64,000 nt of DNA from assembly GCF_007747445.1 (NCBI RefSeq), contig NZ_CP036425.1, positions 4,227,169 through 4,291,168 on the forward strand, read 5' to 3'. Numbering within the stretch: the stretch's first letter is position 1; every line of letters begins with the position of its first letter. The DNA is from Poriferisphaera corsica (GTDB taxonomy: Bacteria > Planctomycetota > Phycisphaerae > Phycisphaerales > Phycisphaeraceae). The position numbers were made by a program, and so were the translations under genes. The notes under the pieces were generated by a model. That model had not been told where the DNA came from, made no database searches, and saw nothing but the letters and a program-made list of their open reading frames with translations. Positions 27,579 through 36,976 of this stretch are shown piece by piece.

Positions 27579-28406
27579 TTAATAAATATCCCATTTATTG
27601 CCTTCAGAAGCATTCAAATGGTCATGCCACCCCAATTCCGCAGAACTAAATGCATCAATCGTTTGATCAGACTTCGTAGCGACTGACTCACCGTGTCCAT
27701 CTACAAAACCGACATTAATACCAAATGAACTATGACGTGCATGAAGCGATTTCGTGTAAGTCGTAGCGAACGATGATGGCAATGTTCCGCTACCTTCAAC
27801 TGTTGTCAATGAATGACTATCCGCGAACAGCACTGTTTCTGTACCGTTTCTGACTTCACTCTGACGCCTCGAATACTGATATCGCTCAGGTTCACTTCTA
27901 AGCCGACTTCCCGTTTCAAGACCTGCCCCATTAAACTCATTCTGATATGTCAATGTCGCCAACCAGTTCGCATTGATTCCGTAATGCGATCGCTTCCACT
28001 TAACACTATCTAGCTCATCCAATGGTGCTCGACTAATATCATTACTTCCATCTAAACCTTCACCAAATCGTGGACAAACAAACAAATCTCTATTCGCACC
28101 ATGACTCTTAGTCAACAACGATGTCCACCACGCCATCCCCGGATCCACCGTTTGCCAACCATTTCTACCGTCATTCGGCTTCTCTTGGTGAAGCGTGTTC
28201 GTATTGATAAAGAACGAATCATTATCCGTTGAATACGCAAAATGCACCGTCAGTAACTGCCGCACATTGCTTAGACAGCTTATATCCTGAGCCGCTTTTC
28301 TTGCTGCACCTAATGCAGGCAATAAAATGCCAATTAACAATGCGATGATTGATATGACTACTAATAATTCAATTAATGTAAATGCTTTTTTCATATGACA
28401 TCTCAT
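27579..28406 (-). CDS. Prepilin-type N-terminal domain protein (pseudopilin-like)
   Basis: A 275-residue member of the pseudopilin-like family. A short basic leader (MKK) precedes [17 protein letters not shown] with Glu at +5. The rest is a globular domain with ADNDSFF-like, FVCPRF and [13 protein letters not shown] segments and ends at an H-x-DG motif, [20 protein letters not shown], then SEGNKWDIY. Its middle and end match the gene at 28854 closely, including the LKSYG/KNYG and GLD segments and the NKW(D/N)IY end, so the two are recent paralogues. GAGAGG lies 10 bases before ATG 28406; an internal ATG at 28394 is a second choice. It has its own terminator. Confidence 0.85.
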   Translation of the reverse strand: MRCHMKKAFTLIELLVVISIIALLIGILLPALGAARKAAQDISCLSNVRQLLTVHFAYSTDNDSFFINTNTLHQEKPNDGRNGWQTVDPGMAWWTSLLTKSHGANRDLFVCPRFGEGLDGSNDISRAPLDELDSVKWKRSHYGINANWLATLTYQNEFNGAGLETGSRLRSEPERYQYSRRQSEVRNGTETVLFADSHSLTTVEGSGTLPSSFATTYTKSLHARHSSFGINVGFVDGHGESVATKSDQTIDAFSSAELGWHDHLNASEGNKWDIY

Positions 28407-28752
28407 AAATTACAATCCTCTCTTATGTGTACCTGCTATGACACAGCCAACATCCTGAATAGGCGCTGCTCGACAAATACATATGTTTTTTAGTACAGAC
28501 ACTAGGTAGGCTTAAAGAACTACATCACTTCAAGAACGATAGAATTGTAAGATGAACCACCTCAATTAAGAATAACTAGATTGCAACACTTCATTGCGCA
28601 AAACAATTAAAATGTGCATTATCGAACACACAATCTCTATTAATCGGCAATATTGACTGTAAATTTAACATAATCGATCACACCCAAATACAACTCTCCA
28701 CGACCAAAGAACAACACTGCCCAACTTGCATCATGCATCCCAATTAAAATAG

Positions 28753-28792
28753 GGCTCCCACAGATAACATCACTGCGTTATCTGTGGGAGCC
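28753..28792 (-). terminator. Strong terminator of the pseudopilin gene at 28854
   Basis: Two perfectly complementary 16-base arms (28753-28768 and 28777-28792) around an eight-base loop, with TATTTTAATT on the minus-strand downstream side. The rest of the gap 28407-28853 shows no gene. Confidence 0.8.
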
Positions 28793-28853
28793 TCATCCGT
28801 ATATGCTCGACAATTAATCCACCACACCCAATCTCCCTTTTCCGTCTAACTAT

Positions 28854-29726
28854 CTAATAGATATTCCATTTGTTACCCTCTGTTGCACTCCCCGAATGAT
28901 GCCACCCCAACGCGTCTTCAGCCCATGGGCTACTCCCCCAACTGTTCGGTCCCTTTCTTGCCCATGTCGTCTCACACTGCACTGTCCCCGCATGACCATC
29001 AACATATGCTACATTCACAACCGTCGATGTATGTCTTGCATGTGGCCCACCATTATTTACACTCGTCCCAGCAGGATACATCGTTCCCCAGCCATTAAAG
29101 TAATCCTCATTCTCATAACGTTCACGCCAGGCATCCGCAAACAACAACGTATCCGCCGGATTACGAATTTCAACCTGTCGTCTCGTCGTACGCAAACGAT
29201 CAGCATCATTACTGTAATGGCTCCCACCCGTAACCTTTCCTGTCTTCAACTCACCCCAAAAACGTGTCCCTAACCATGTATTATTAAAACCATAATGAGT
29301 TCGCTTCCAACGATAATCATTTAATGCATCCATCGGCGCATTAATAATCGAATCGTGTGCATCCAAGCCCTGATCAAAACTTGGACAGATCAACATATCC
29401 CGTGTGCCACCATAATTTTTGCACAATAACGCTGGCCAGTATCCCGCCTTATCTGAAATCGTCCCCCATAACCACGCATGACTCTCAGGTTGTACAAGCT
29501 GATGATTGCTCATAATAATAATGAACGAATCATTATCCGCAGAATATGCTGCATGAGAAATATTCATCTGCCTCAGATTACTCAAACACATCACATCTCT
29601 TGCTGTATTCCTCGCCGCACCAAGTGCCGGCAGCAAAATTCCAATTAGTAAAGCTATTATTGAAATCACTACTAAAAGCTCAATTAATGTAAATGCAGTA
29701 ATACGATTCGTGGCGATTCTCATCAT
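28854..29726 (-). CDS. Prepilin-type N-terminal domain protein (pseudopilin-like)
   Basis: A 290-residue paralogue of the gene at 27579. The leader MMRIATNRIT is followed by the [10 protein letters not shown] helix; conserved points include SADNDSFI, DMLICPSFDQGLD, RWKRTHYGFN, NPADTLLFADA and the H-x-DG motif HARHTSTVVNVAYVDGHAGT, with the end TEGNKWNIY. The C-terminal part is more strongly conserved than the centre, as in the rest of this family. GGGGT precedes the start and the gene has its own 16-bp-stem terminator, so it is a separate transcription unit. Function in a type II-like secretion or surface filament is inferred from the N-terminus only. Confidence 0.85.
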   Translation of the reverse strand: MMRIATNRITAFTLIELLVVISIIALLIGILLPALGAARNTARDVMCLSNLRQMNISHAAYSADNDSFIIIMSNHQLVQPESHAWLWGTISDKAGYWPALLCKNYGGTRDMLICPSFDQGLDAHDSIINAPMDALNDYRWKRTHYGFNNTWLGTRFWGELKTGKVTGGSHYSNDADRLRTTRRQVEIRNPADTLLFADAWRERYENEDYFNGWGTMYPAGTSVNNGGPHARHTSTVVNVAYVDGHAGTVQCETTWARKGPNSWGSSPWAEDALGWHHSGSATEGNKWNIY

Positions 29727-30238
29727 ATACCCCGTTCTTGTATTAAATAAAATATGTCTAAATAGCCTACAATAATCACTTGATATGATTGAACATCAAA
29801 AATCTAAATAATTGATAGCATTTCAAATAACCAATCTCTCGTTGATTGGCTTATCATCGTTTAGTAATACAGTTCATATTACATATTATTAATACAAACA
29901 AAATATCTCAAAAACAAATAACCATTGCAGTTCACACACTCGCCCAACCTGACCCTGCAACATATGACCAATATTCAATGATCACAATCAAAACAATTAA
30001 CCTAGCCATCAGATCAATCATTTTTTCGTGATATATAGCAATCATTCTGCTCATGGAAACCAGAAACCTAACAATAGCTTCAATACATTGATAAACACTA
30101 ATATTAAATTTAGAAATCTATGCCCCCTTAATTCTAGAATTTCTCAGCTCAATTTTATATTCTCAATCGCAATTATTTCAATACACAACACAAACGCTTT
30201 ACAAACGACCATTGTAAATCACACGCCTTTACACCAAA
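29727..30238. other. AT-rich intergenic region
   Basis: About 510 bases between two pseudopilin genes on the same strand. It is AT-rich. I see no gene and no clear copy of the conserved spacer found further right at 31184 and 32712. Confidence 0.4.
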
Positions 30239-30267
30239 TAAAAAAGGCCAGCTCTCGCTGACCTTTC
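30239..30267 (-). terminator. Terminator of the pseudopilin gene at 30287
   Basis: AAAGGTCAGC, GAGA loop, GCTGGCCTTT on the minus strand, followed by a run of T. Confidence 0.85.
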
Positions 30268-30286
30268 TATGGGCACTTTGGTATTT

Positions 30287-31183
30287 CTAACGCCATTCAC
30301 CCCAAAGCGTAACTTTGTATTCTCCGCCGTTGCGCCAAATATTAAAATCATCTTCCCACCAGTCACCAAATGCGCTGATGTCATAAGCGCTCTTGAAACG
30401 TGTATCTGGAATATTATCGTAAGTTCCATCAATTTCCCATTTACTCGCAACAGATTCACCATGACCATCCGCAAATGCGGCATTTGCCGAATTTCCGCTA
30501 TGACGTGGGTGTACATGTGTACGATCAATATTCGGCGGATTCCATGAATCTCGAATGCGTGCACGACCTACACTCGTTCCATTGACTTCCATCTCATAAC
30601 TTGAATAACCATCTGCAAAAGCAACCGTTTTTGTTGGATTTCTGACCATAACATCACGCGGTGTTTGCACCGTATGCGCATTCTCATCTTCCCAAAAATA
30701 TGGCTCAACGACAGCCCATGCGGTACTTCTTTCTTGCCCTCCAGCATATCGCTGCAATGACCCCAAGTGCATGTAGTTCATACCATATTGAGCGGTATAC
30801 CAACGATCATCGACTGGATTACTGATATCCGTAATCTCTAAAAATTCTGCGTTTATCGCGTCAAATGATGGACAATCATAAAATTCAACGGAACTAATAA
30901 TCCCGCCCGACGCCAACATTCCAGGCCAATACCTTGGCTCTGTATGACTTGGCCATGGATTAGCATACGGTAAATGATATCCATCATAGCTAATCATATA
31001 CGCAGCCATCGCCGTTCCAATCTGGCGAACATTACTCAAACATTTAATCGACATCGCCGTCTGTCTTGCAGCACCCAACGCGGGCAGCAAAATACCAATT
31101 AACAACGCTATTATCGAAATGACTACGAGCAATTCAATTAGCGTAAACGCCTTTACACCATAACGAATACATGATTTTTTCAC
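30287..31183 (-). CDS. Prepilin-type N-terminal domain protein, tandem-duplicated unit A
   Basis: A 298-residue pseudopilin-like protein. I start it at GTG 31183 because a GGAGG lies 8 bases upstream and the same arrangement is conserved in the neighbouring copy; the frame stays open to 31198. The leader [10 protein letters not shown] precedes [17 protein letters not shown]. Shared landmarks with the copy at 31803 are [50 protein letters not shown] and the H-x-DG stretch [21 protein letters not shown]. The C-terminal end differs (LWGEWR). It belongs to a tandem array with conserved upstream spacers. Confidence 0.85.
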   Translation of the reverse strand: MKKSCIRYGVKAFTLIELLVVISIIALLIGILLPALGAARQTAMSIKCLSNVRQIGTAMAAYMISYDGYHLPYANPWPSHTEPRYWPGMLASGGIISSVEFYDCPSFDAINAEFLEITDISNPVDDRWYTAQYGMNYMHLGSLQRYAGGQERSTAWAVVEPYFWEDENAHTVQTPRDVMVRNPTKTVAFADGYSSYEMEVNGTSVGRARIRDSWNPPNIDRTHVHPRHSGNSANAAFADGHGESVASKWEIDGTYDNIPDTRFKSAYDISAFGDWWEDDFNIWRNGGEYKVTLWGEWR

Positions 31184-31776
31184 AGCAATAACCTCCATCA
31201 GTAATGATGTGAATATTTTCCAACTGTAATTTTGTTTACTCTACAAAATCCAATATCTACATAGATTTAAAGATTTGATATGCGCGCAGACAGTTGCACG
31301 TTTAATTAATATGTTCCCGAAAGTATCAAACCTCTGCCCAAACAAACATCTCTAAACTAATCAGACTCGATTTGCCTATAAACTACAAAGACTTATATAT
31401 GATCAACTGCCTGACATTAATCACACACTCAAACCAAAAAGTGTGGCTGCCAACTATCGATGTTCATTGTTCTAAAACTTACCAAAACAAAACACACCCT
31501 ATTATAAAACCAAATTCGTAACAATTACAATAGTCGAGAGCGATTCTTATACAGTTTTTTTATTTTTCACTATTCTGTGAGTTGTGGTGTAAATCCGAGA
31601 TTCGTACGGACTTACGCACAAAGTTAATATCCCAACTCCCGCTATAAAACACATACCTTTGCTATACATCGAAAATATAACAACTTGTAGATGTAAAGAT
31701 AGCTCCATCCTCTTCAAGACGATTCTCGCATAACTTCTTAAAAGAATAAGCCAGCTTTCGCCAGCTCATTCTTGCT
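31184..31776. repeat. Conserved spacer, copy 1 of tandem pseudopilin array
   Basis: This stretch aligns over nearly its whole length with 32712-33299. Shared blocks include the ribosome-binding site region (AATAACCTCCATCAGTAATG), GATATGCGCGCA followed by CAGTTGCACGTTTAAT, AATTACAATAGTC and the terminator region of the next gene. It holds the 5' region of unit A and, at its right end, the terminator of unit B. Confidence 0.85.
31743..31774 (-). terminator. Terminator of the pseudopilin gene at 31803
   Basis: On the minus strand AAGAAT-GAGCTGGC, GAAA loop, GCTGGCTT-ATTCTT forms a long stem using two G-U pairs, ending in a T-rich stretch. Confidence 0.75.
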
Positions 31777-31802
31777 AGTCTGTTTCATATTCAGACCTAT
31801 TG

Positions 31803-32711
31803 CTATTCAATATCCCATTTACTTGAACCTATATAATATGGATTACCTTTCCACAGATCATTGACCCATTTATCCGTCAAACCATTCTCTGTGTATGCCG
31901 ATGTCAGATATGACTCAGGAATATTAGTCGCAGGATCCGCCTCAAACTCAGTTGCCTCGGCTGAACCGTGCCCGTCTCCCCATGCAACATTGACCGTCGC
32001 ATTACCATGACGTGCATCAGCTTCTTGATGCGGATTTGAGGTTGGTGTCGGATTCCATGAATCACGAACAATACAACGGCCTTCCTCCTCACCAGCCAAT
32101 CTAGCATCCGGCGAGTATGCGTCTGTAAACGCAATAGTCTCTGTCGGATTCTTGAAGTCAGAATCTCTCGCCGACATCAAATCATAACCTGTACCGTTAT
32201 CATTGATTTTAGAGGGGTCTTCACCTAACGCCCGCTGTGTACTTCCTAAGTTCATGTAATTATAACCATATTCTGTCGTCTGCCATCGATCATCATGCTC
32301 AGCATCTTTCGACATATCTGTAATTTCTTTGTAGTAATCGTTTGTTGTATCGAATGACGGGCAATCATGAAAATCAGGGCTTGCTAAATAATTGCGAGCT
32401 GCAAGAATCCCCGGCCACCAACGTGTTGGATGCTGTAACGGATTACTTGGATTAAGTGGTGAATCACGGGGGATACTCCAAGGACTTGCAGCCGCCGGAA
32501 CATAAAAACTCTTATGATCAATGGTATAGGTATATGATGCTAAGCCAATTTGCCTAATATTGCTAAGGCACTTAACTGATTGCGCGGTCCTTCTCGCCGC
32601 ACCCAATGCTGGTAATAAGATACCAATTAATAATGCTATTATTGAGATTACAACTAACAACTCAATTAGCGTAAACGCTTCCATACTAGTACGAATACAT
32701 ATTTTTTTCAC
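31803..32711 (-). CDS. Prepilin-type N-terminal domain protein, tandem-duplicated unit B
   Basis: A 302-residue paralogue of unit A. GTG 32711 is chosen by the same GGAGG spacing as unit A; the frame is open to 32750. The N-terminus [10 protein letters not shown] leads into [17 protein letters not shown]. Landmarks are [57 protein letters not shown] and the H-x-DG region [19 protein letters not shown]; the end is SSKWDIE. The same ending FWDIE occurs in the decayed third copy at 33328. Membrane-anchored by its prepilin helix; role beyond that is unknown. Confidence 0.86.
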   Translation of the reverse strand: MKKICIRTSMEAFTLIELLVVISIIALLIGILLPALGAARRTAQSVKCLSNIRQIGLASYTYTIDHKSFYVPAAASPWSIPRDSPLNPSNPLQHPTRWWPGILAARNYLASPDFHDCPSFDTTNDYYKEITDMSKDAEHDDRWQTTEYGYNYMNLGSTQRALGEDPSKINDNGTGYDLMSARDSDFKNPTETIAFTDAYSPDARLAGEEEGRCIVRDSWNPTPTSNPHQEADARHGNATVNVAWGDGHGSAEATEFEADPATNIPESYLTSAYTENGLTDKWVNDLWKGNPYYIGSSKWDIE

Positions 32712-33299
32712 AGCAATAACCTCCATCAGTAATGATGTGAATATACTCAACTGCGATTTTGCTTACTCTACAAAATCCAAGTTCTACATTGATTTATAAA
32801 TTTGATATGCGCGCAGGCAGTTGCACGTTTAATATTCCCGAAAACACCAAACTACCAACAGAACCAAACATAATTTTACGAATCAGACTGGTTTTTGCCT
32901 CTAAACTACAAATACATACATAAGATCAATTGTCTGATATTGTTCATATACACTAGAACCAAAAAATATGTTTCTCACGATCAATATTCCTTGTTCTAGA
33001 ATTTACTAAAACAAACCACAATCTATTATTAAACTAAGTTTGCAATAATTACAATAGTCACGGGCGTTTCTTATATAGTTTTTTTTATTTTCACAACACA
33101 ATGATTTGTTAAATAAATCCGATATTTATATTGACTTATACATCTATAAAATCACGCTAAACTCTTTTTTTTATTAATCATTAATCTATTCACTTCATAT
33201 ATAACTACTTGCAGATATAAAGATACCACCATCCCTTTCGAGGTGATTTTCGCATAATTGTTTAAAAAAATTAGCCGGCTTTCGCCAGCTCATTCTTGA
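32712..33299. repeat. Conserved spacer, copy 2 of tandem pseudopilin array
   Basis: Counterpart of 31184-31776. The right end (near 33268-33299) retains a weakened version of the GAAA-loop terminator belonging to the decayed third unit. The copies differ by many point changes and small indels, so the duplication is not very recent. Confidence 0.85.
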
Positions 33300-33327
33300 C
33301 AGTCTGCTTCGCATTCAGGCTTTTTTG

Positions 33328-33462
33328 CTATTCAATATCCCAAAAACTCTGCTTCTCTCCATCCACACCACTGACGAAGTGGCGATAATCCTTCAATCGT
33401 GTCGATCCATGACCATCTGCCTCATGATGCTGCCTCGTGCTCAGCACATTCTATGAATCTAC
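33328..33462 (-). pseudogene. Decayed C-terminal remnant of a third tandem pseudopilin gene
   Basis: On the minus strand this reads D-S-stop-N-V-L-S-T-R, then QHHEADGHGSTRLKDYRHF, and ends in QSFWDIE and a TAG stop. It matches the RDSWNP...DGHG...WDIE ending of unit B, with the Trp codon of DSWN turned into TAG (33451-33453). The segment between DSWN and the DGH motif is shortened. No prepilin N-terminus remains upstream: the CBS gene terminator follows immediately. It is the relic of a third unit whose 5' part was deleted. Confidence 0.75.
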
Positions 33463-33479
33463 GCCAATGCGTATTTAAT

Positions 33480-33506
33480 AAAAAAACCCACCTCTTTCGA
33501 GGCAGG
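33480..33506 (-). terminator. Terminator of the CBS-domain gene
   Basis: CCTGCCTC, GAAA loop, GAGGTGGG on the minus strand, followed by seven T. Confidence 0.85.
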
Positions 33507-33536
33507 CTCATTACGTATCTATCCTTTGCACACAAA

Positions 33537-33971
33537 TCACGTTCCATACAAATATTCATGCAAATAATGTATTGTTCGTTTATGACCTGTTAAATCCCAC
33601 GCATTCAGGTCACCAATCGAAATCAACCCATGCAGCCGACCTTCATCATCAATCACAGGCAAGTGACGCACACGCCGCTTCATACAGATCCCACGCGCCT
33701 CTTCCAAATCCATATCAGGCTTGCAGCAAATCACCTCACCCGTCATCACATCCCCCACACTCACATCCTCAGCCTTAACACCCTTCACCACAACGCGACG
33801 CAGCACATCACGTTCCGTAAAGATACCCACAACCTTATCACCCTCTTCAACAACAAGCGCCCCAATCGCTTTGTCATTCATCTTCACTGACGCTTCCATC
33901 ACAGTCGTCTGTGAACTTACCTTCATCACCTCACCACCCTTGTCCGCTAGAATGTGCCCAACAGTAGCCAT
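33537..33971 (-). CDS. CBS-domain pair protein
   Basis: A 144-residue cytoplasmic protein made of two CBS domains (about 8-62 and 72-128). The first holds TVMEASVKMNDKAIGALVVE and GIFTERDVLRRVV, the second GEVICCKPDMDLEEARGICM and HLPVIDDEGRLHGLISIGDL. Such stand-alone pairs bind adenosyl ligands (AMP, ATP, SAM) and regulate partner proteins. AAGGAG sits in front of ATG 33971, so the longer frame to 33995 is not used. No partner gene is obvious: the neighbours are the pseudopilin remnant and nrdR. Confidence 0.9.
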   Translation of the reverse strand: MATVGHILADKGGEVMKVSSQTTVMEASVKMNDKAIGALVVEEGDKVVGIFTERDVLRRVVVKGVKAEDVSVGDVMTGEVICCKPDMDLEEARGICMKRRVRHLPVIDDEGRLHGLISIGDLNAWDLTGHKRTIHYLHEYLYGT

Positions 33972-34327
33972 CACATATCTCCTTACAATGCGCAATAATC
34001 AAATCAATCAACACGCCACCTGGCCAATACAACAACCATCCAAAGTCGCAGATTATTGCTTCGTTAAATATTAGCGCTCAAACATAGACATGAAACCACA
34101 ATACAGTCCTTCCCCCAATCACCATTCCCCTGTATATCTACAGACTTCACCCAATAATTTACCATTCATTCGCCTTGAACCGAACCTTTTTTCATCCCCT
34201 GTATTTTCCCTCACACACCCATCTCTCCTTAAGCGCTTAGAACAGCTAACTAAAGATTTTAAAACCCTATGATATGATTAGTGTGCCTCCCACCAGCCCT
34301 TCTAATCATCCGCTACACCCATTCAAC
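33972..34327. other. Intergenic, nothing recognised
   Basis: 356 bases between the CBS gene and nrdR, both on the minus strand. The + strand is C-rich. Short open frames here show no protein-like composition. Confidence 0.4.
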
Positions 34328-34825
34328 CTAAAACAGCAACGTCCCTTCACTCTCATCCTCGTCCCCCGGCCGCATCTGCTTTATGTCCTCTGCCTCAGCA
34401 ATCAGATCATCCAAATCCTTAAACTGCATATACACACTCGCAAACCGCAAGTACGCAACCCCATCAATCCGCTTCAGCTTCTCAGCCAAAATCTTCCCGA
34501 TCTCTAAACTCTCTACCTCACGCTCACCACGATTCAGTAGCTGCTCTTCCATCTCCTCAACCGTCTTCGTCAAAACCTCCGTCGGCACGGGCCGCTTATA
34601 ACACGCCCTCTGCAAACCCGTCAGCAACTTGCTCCGCTCAAACGGCACCCGGCTCATATCCTTCTTGATCACCGTCAGCCGTGTCGTCTCTTCAATCCGC
34701 TCACGACTACTAAACCGCTTACCACACCGCTTGCACTCCCGTCGCCGGCGCACAACCTTACCGCCCTCGCTCTCGCGCGAGTCAATCACCTTATCATCAT
34801 TATCATGGCAATACGGGCACCTCAT
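34328..34825 (-). CDS. nrdR: Ribonucleotide reductase repressor NrdR
   Basis: A 165-residue NrdR. It begins MRCPYCHDNDDKVIDSRESE, whose CxxC pair with the later CKRCGKRF makes the zinc ribbon, followed by an ATP-cone (about 49-139: VIKKDMSRVPFERSKLLTGL). ATP/dATP binding to the cone controls DNA binding at NrdR boxes in front of ribonucleotide reductase genes. The open frame extends upstream to 34957, but that extension is Gly/Cys-rich noise and the family always starts at MRCP; the only purine-rich site (AGAGGG) is unusually close to the ATG. No reductase gene is in the window. Confidence 0.95.
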   Translation of the reverse strand: MRCPYCHDNDDKVIDSRESEGGKVVRRRRECKRCGKRFSSRERIEETTRLTVIKKDMSRVPFERSKLLTGLQRACYKRPVPTEVLTKTVEEMEEQLLNRGEREVESLEIGKILAEKLKRIDGVAYLRFASVYMQFKDLDDLIAEAEDIKQMRPGDEDESEGTLLF

Positions 34826-34997
34826 ACCCTCTAGCTTACAGTCCTCCTTCTCTTTCGTCACCCCAATCCCACACCAACACCCCCCACAACCTACCCCCAA
34901 ACCACTCCAATCACTACAACCCTTACATCCACCCTCAAATCCAAGCCCTATAACCATTTACATTCACCCCCTTTATAACCTCATCCCCACTTTCCAT

Positions 34998-35027
34998 TCG
35001 ACAATAACCCCCTCTTCCCGCTATCCT
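34998..35027 (+). promoter_or_regulatory. Promoter of the ymdB-like gene, leaderless
   Basis: TCGACA (5 of 6 to -35) at 34998-35003, an 18-base spacer, TATCCT (4-5 of 6 to -10) at 35022-35027, and the ATG only 7 bases later. No ribosome-binding site is present. Confidence 0.5.
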
Positions 35028-35034
35028 CTATCCC

Positions 35035-35910
35035 ATGCGAATCATAATCCTCGGTGACATCGTCGGAACCCCTGGCCGCCAGGCCGTCACGCAAGCCATA
35101 CCCATACTCCGCGAGCAATACACCCCCGACCTCCTCATCGCCAACGCCGAAAACGCTTCCAACGGCACAGGCCTCACACCCGACCTCTACAAAAAACTCG
35201 TCCGTGCAGGCATCGACGCCTTCACCCTCGGCGACCACGTCTACAAAAAAAACCACATCATCCCCATCCTCCAAAGCGAATCCAACATCATTCGCCCCGC
35301 AAACCTCTCCCACAAAGCCCTCGGCAACCGCTTTATGCGATTAACTCCCGGTGATCCTTCTCAAAATCTTCCAGCGATCTACGTCTTCACCGTCCTCGGC
35401 CGCATCTTCATGTCACTCCCCGCCTCCGATCCATTCGAGTGCTGTGACAACCTCATCGCCGACATCAAAAAGCACGACCCCACCGCAATTATCATCACTG
35501 AAGTCCACGCCGAAGCCTCTTCCGAAAAAGTCGCCCTTGGCTGGTATCTCAACGGGCGCGTCTCCTGCGTCTTCGGCACACACACCCATATCCCCACAGC
35601 CGACGCTCGCATCCTCCCCCCAACACTCTCCGACGGCTCCATCTCAGATCGACCCTCACCATCAGGCGGCACCGCCTACATCACCGACCTCGGCATGTGC
35701 GGCCCCACCGGCTCCGTACTCGGCCGCCGCGTCGACCGTGTCCTCACCCACATGACCACCAACATGCCCGCCCCATTCGACGTCGCAACCATCTCCCCCG
35801 TCACCGCCGGCATCCTACTCGACATCAACCCAAAAACCGGCCTCGCCACCTCTATCCAGCGCATAGAGCTTCCTGCTGACACCAATTCCCCCCCATTCAC
35901 CGCTCATTAA
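35035..35910 (+). CDS. ymdB: YmdB-family metallophosphoesterase
   Basis: A 291-residue member of the TIGR00282/YmdB family of dinuclear-metal phosphodiesterases acting on 2',3'-cyclic nucleotides. Metal-binding motifs are visible: GDIVGTPGR (8-16), NAENAS (about 37-42), LGDHVY (about 62-67), TEVHAEASSEK (about 154-164) and GTHTHIPTAD (about 181-190), plus GGTAYITDLGMCGP. In the Bacillus protein the third motif is GNH, here GDH, so the metal ligand is changed from Asn to Asp; I recall this form in other planctomycetes but cannot verify it. Length is slightly above the usual 265. In Bacillus, YmdB affects biofilm and motility decisions. Confidence 0.88.
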   Translation: MRIIILGDIVGTPGRQAVTQAIPILREQYTPDLLIANAENASNGTGLTPDLYKKLVRAGIDAFTLGDHVYKKNHIIPILQSESNIIRPANLSHKALGNRFMRLTPGDPSQNLPAIYVFTVLGRIFMSLPASDPFECCDNLIADIKKHDPTAIIITEVHAEASSEKVALGWYLNGRVSCVFGTHTHIPTADARILPPTLSDGSISDRPSPSGGTAYITDLGMCGPTGSVLGRRVDRVLTHMTTNMPAPFDVATISPVTAGILLDINPKTGLATSIQRIELPADTNSPPFTAH

Positions 35911-36031
35911 TACATCACACAATCCATCTTATGAAATAACGTTCGATCTATTCAAACCGTATCTCCAATAACTTGAAGTTAATCCCATTCAATCTCACCA
36001 CCCCCAATACTCCGCCAAGACAAAAACAATC

Positions 36032-36313
36032 ATGTTCTTTGTCATCGCAACCTTTCTCACCTTCGTGTTGATCACCGTCATACACACGATTCTCTTCGTC
36101 CTGCCAGCAGGTGTTATTGTCCTCCTCCCCATCAACTACCCGATCACCTGGTTCCTGGATCTCTTGTACTCTTCAAATATTGGTGAACACGCATTCATCC
36201 CCATGATCATCGTCTTCTGTATTTACTGGCTCCTCATCAGCTTCTGCATCACCAGCTTCAACTATTTAATCATCAAGAAAAAAACCAATCTCTTCAACGA
36301 CCCATCGCAGTAA
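36032..36313 (+). CDS. Small membrane protein of unknown function
   Basis: A 93-residue protein made mostly of two hydrophobic segments (about 3-34 and 55-82), with a short charged tail KKKTNLFNDPSQ. I recognise no family. Composition (Ile, Leu, Phe, Val) and the neat hydrophobic periodicity fit a real two-span membrane protein, but there is no clear ribosome-binding site, so it is less certain than its neighbours. Confidence 0.5.
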   Translation: MFFVIATFLTFVLITVIHTILFVLPAGVIVLLPINYPITWFLDLLYSSNIGEHAFIPMIIVFCIYWLLISFCITSFNYLIIKKKTNLFNDPSQ

Positions 36314-36976
36314 AACACACATCACTCAACCCATCACCCTCCCAGATCTCCCTCTCCATATTCGTTTACTTACATAGTCAAGAACACGCGCACTCACAAA
36401 TTAAAATCTATTTGTGCTAACCATCAATTAGTCACACTTTCCAATCAGCCCCGCGGCGCAAATCCCATGTCAATGTAGATCGAATTCAAAAAAATTCTGC
36501 GAGCGCGCACAAACACGAAAATCGCCAATTCGCGCTCGCGTGTTTCTCGTTATTTCTCACAATTTCTATATCCAAACTCACCCAAACGAATCTGTTTTGA
36601 ACCAAAACCGACCCAAACGGCCTACAGGAAAATCATTAATTTCGGGATTCTGTGCGCCAAAACCCGCCGCGCCACTGCAATCCATTCTCATCCCCTGTCC
36701 CCCCTGTTCGTGTCATCCATTTTTCAAACCCACCCCTGACTTGCAGCGCATCGAAACCCAACAGTCATTTTCATATCACTCCCCTCTGTCCGCTTCGCTC
36801 AATTTCCAAACCCACCCCGCACACCGAAGCCAACCCCCACTACACATACCACCCATGAAATTCACCAACCTCACCTACCTGCTCACCCGCGCTAAACCCT
36901 TCAGGCGCAACACATAACCGAAATTATTCTCATATCTGTTCATCATTCGCACCAAACATATCCGATCCTTCACAAC
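36314..36976. other. C-rich intergenic region with an inverted repeat
   Basis: 663 bases without a supported gene. The frame at 36540-36917 is Pro/His/Ser-rich and looks like a by-product of C-rich DNA. GCGAGCGCG (36499-36507) and CGCGCTCGC (36531-36539) form a perfect 9-bp inverted repeat around 23 bases, which could be a hairpin or protein site. Confidence 0.5.

Noticed and set aside
31184..33299. Spacer repeats considered as a CRISPR array or insertion sequence
   Set aside because: Only two copies of about 590 bases, no short regular repeats, no terminal inverted repeats and no transposase.
36540..36917. 125-codon open frame in the 36.3-37 kb gap
   Set aside because: Pro/His/Ser-rich composition typical of C-rich non-coding DNA; no ribosome-binding site and no recognisable domain.
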